From NCBI GenBank assembly GCA_014800685.1, contig JAAVFQ010000005.1, forward strand, positions 22,308-82,895: 60,588 nt of DNA, given 5' to 3'. Below the pieces are notes generated by a model. That model had not been told where the DNA came from and did no database searches. It saw only the letters and a list, made by a program, of their open reading frames with translations. Below are positions 60,507-60,588 of the stretch, one piece after another; positions within the stretch are counted from its first letter, which is position 1; each line of letters opens with the position of its first letter. This DNA comes from Bacteroidales bacterium. GTDB lineage: Bacteria; Bacteroidota; Bacteroidia; Bacteroidales; Muribaculaceae. The position numbers were made by a program, and so were the translations under genes.

Positions 60507-60530
60507 CGTTCAGTCAGGCTAAAAAAAAAT

Positions 60531-60565
60531 AAGGCTTTCATGCTGAAATTCAGCGCGAAAGCCTT
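60531..60565 (-). terminator. Minus-strand terminator for a gene beyond the window
   Basis: AAGGCTTTC and GAAAGCCTT enclose GCTGAA/TTCAGC. On the minus strand the stem is followed by a run of nine T residues (plus-strand A-tract 60521-60529), implying a convergent gene to the right of the window. Confidence 0.75.
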
Positions 60566-60588
60566 TGCTATGTCATAGATTTTTAGTA

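Overview
The window is a chromosomal segment of an anaerobic member of the Bacteroidota, order Bacteroidales. Many genes are preceded by the Bacteroidota promoter pair TTTG / TAnnTTTG spaced 19-20 bases. Two large secreted proteins end in type IX secretion (T9SS)-style C-terminal domains. Lineage-typical genes are present (DUF4270 lipoprotein, META-domain lipoprotein, secreted dipeptidyl peptidase III, a starch-synthase-like protein beside panC/panD, YbiT-like ABC-F), and a rubredoxin fits anaerobic life. A gut lineage such as Muribaculaceae is likely, but that is inference. About 50 protein genes and one tRNA gene are supported; I see no rRNA, CRISPR array, prophage or intact transposase.

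Layout. 0.1-5.3 kb: NDH-2, META lipoprotein, cupin, Hsp15-like protein, Pth, L25. 5.9-13.4 kb: 1579-aa T9SS-type cargo protein, B3/B4-domain protein, serpin. 13.4-18.8 kb: ffh-panD-panC facing a starch-synthase-like gene and a DUF4270 gene. 19.3-25.4 kb: membrane AraC regulator, Dabb protein, ABC-F, CapA, FolD. 26-32.3 kb: 830-aa secreted protein, alpha/beta hydrolase, second ABC-F, RidA. 32.5-42.5 kb: tRNA-Thr(CGU), MATE, YgjP-like metallopeptidase, nucleoside phosphorylase, DprA, thioesterase, LytM-fold protein, EamA transporter, LEA-like protein, C45/Ntn hydrolase. 42.7-46.5 kb: OmpA, glutamate dehydrogenase, ABM protein. 46.6-53.5 kb: minus-strand run dxr-rseP-rlmI-dpp3-alkD-like plus an unknown. 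53.7-56.6 kb: AT-rich three-gene operon (TerB-like, four-TM coiled-coil, VWA-like lipoprotein) behind a long structured RNA. 56.8-60.6 kb: rubredoxin, Fur, PurA, DUF1015.

The intergenic DNA is unusual. It is filled with short non-coding repeats: (i) a MITE-like family of about 186 bp with ends TAAGTAAGT...ACTTACTTA in two subfamilies, seven long copies and several fragments; (ii) a second MITE-like element with 20-bp terminal repeats, abutting a copy of the first; (iii) at least eight GAGGGTGTG...CACACCCTC palindromes at gene ends, apparently acting as terminators; (iv) a two-copy composite repeat built on that palindrome.

The best candidate for an undescribed system is the 53.6-56.6 kb locus. 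A promoter fires into an RNA of about 290 nt with several mutually exclusive long-range pairings, a 12-codon leader ORF whose last three codons coincide with one pairing arm, and a stem plus U-tract. With no visible second promoter, TerB-like, membrane coiled-coil and VWA-like lipoprotein genes follow. TerB and VWA modules co-occur in Ter-type stress-response systems, so a membrane-anchored Ter-like module under leader-RNA control is a reasonable but untested reading. Other candidates are a 31-codon ORF encoding seven consecutive Gly-X-Cys triplets (45898-45993) and a small RNA near 19.1 kb. All sequence comparisons were made by eye; no folding or database search was run.
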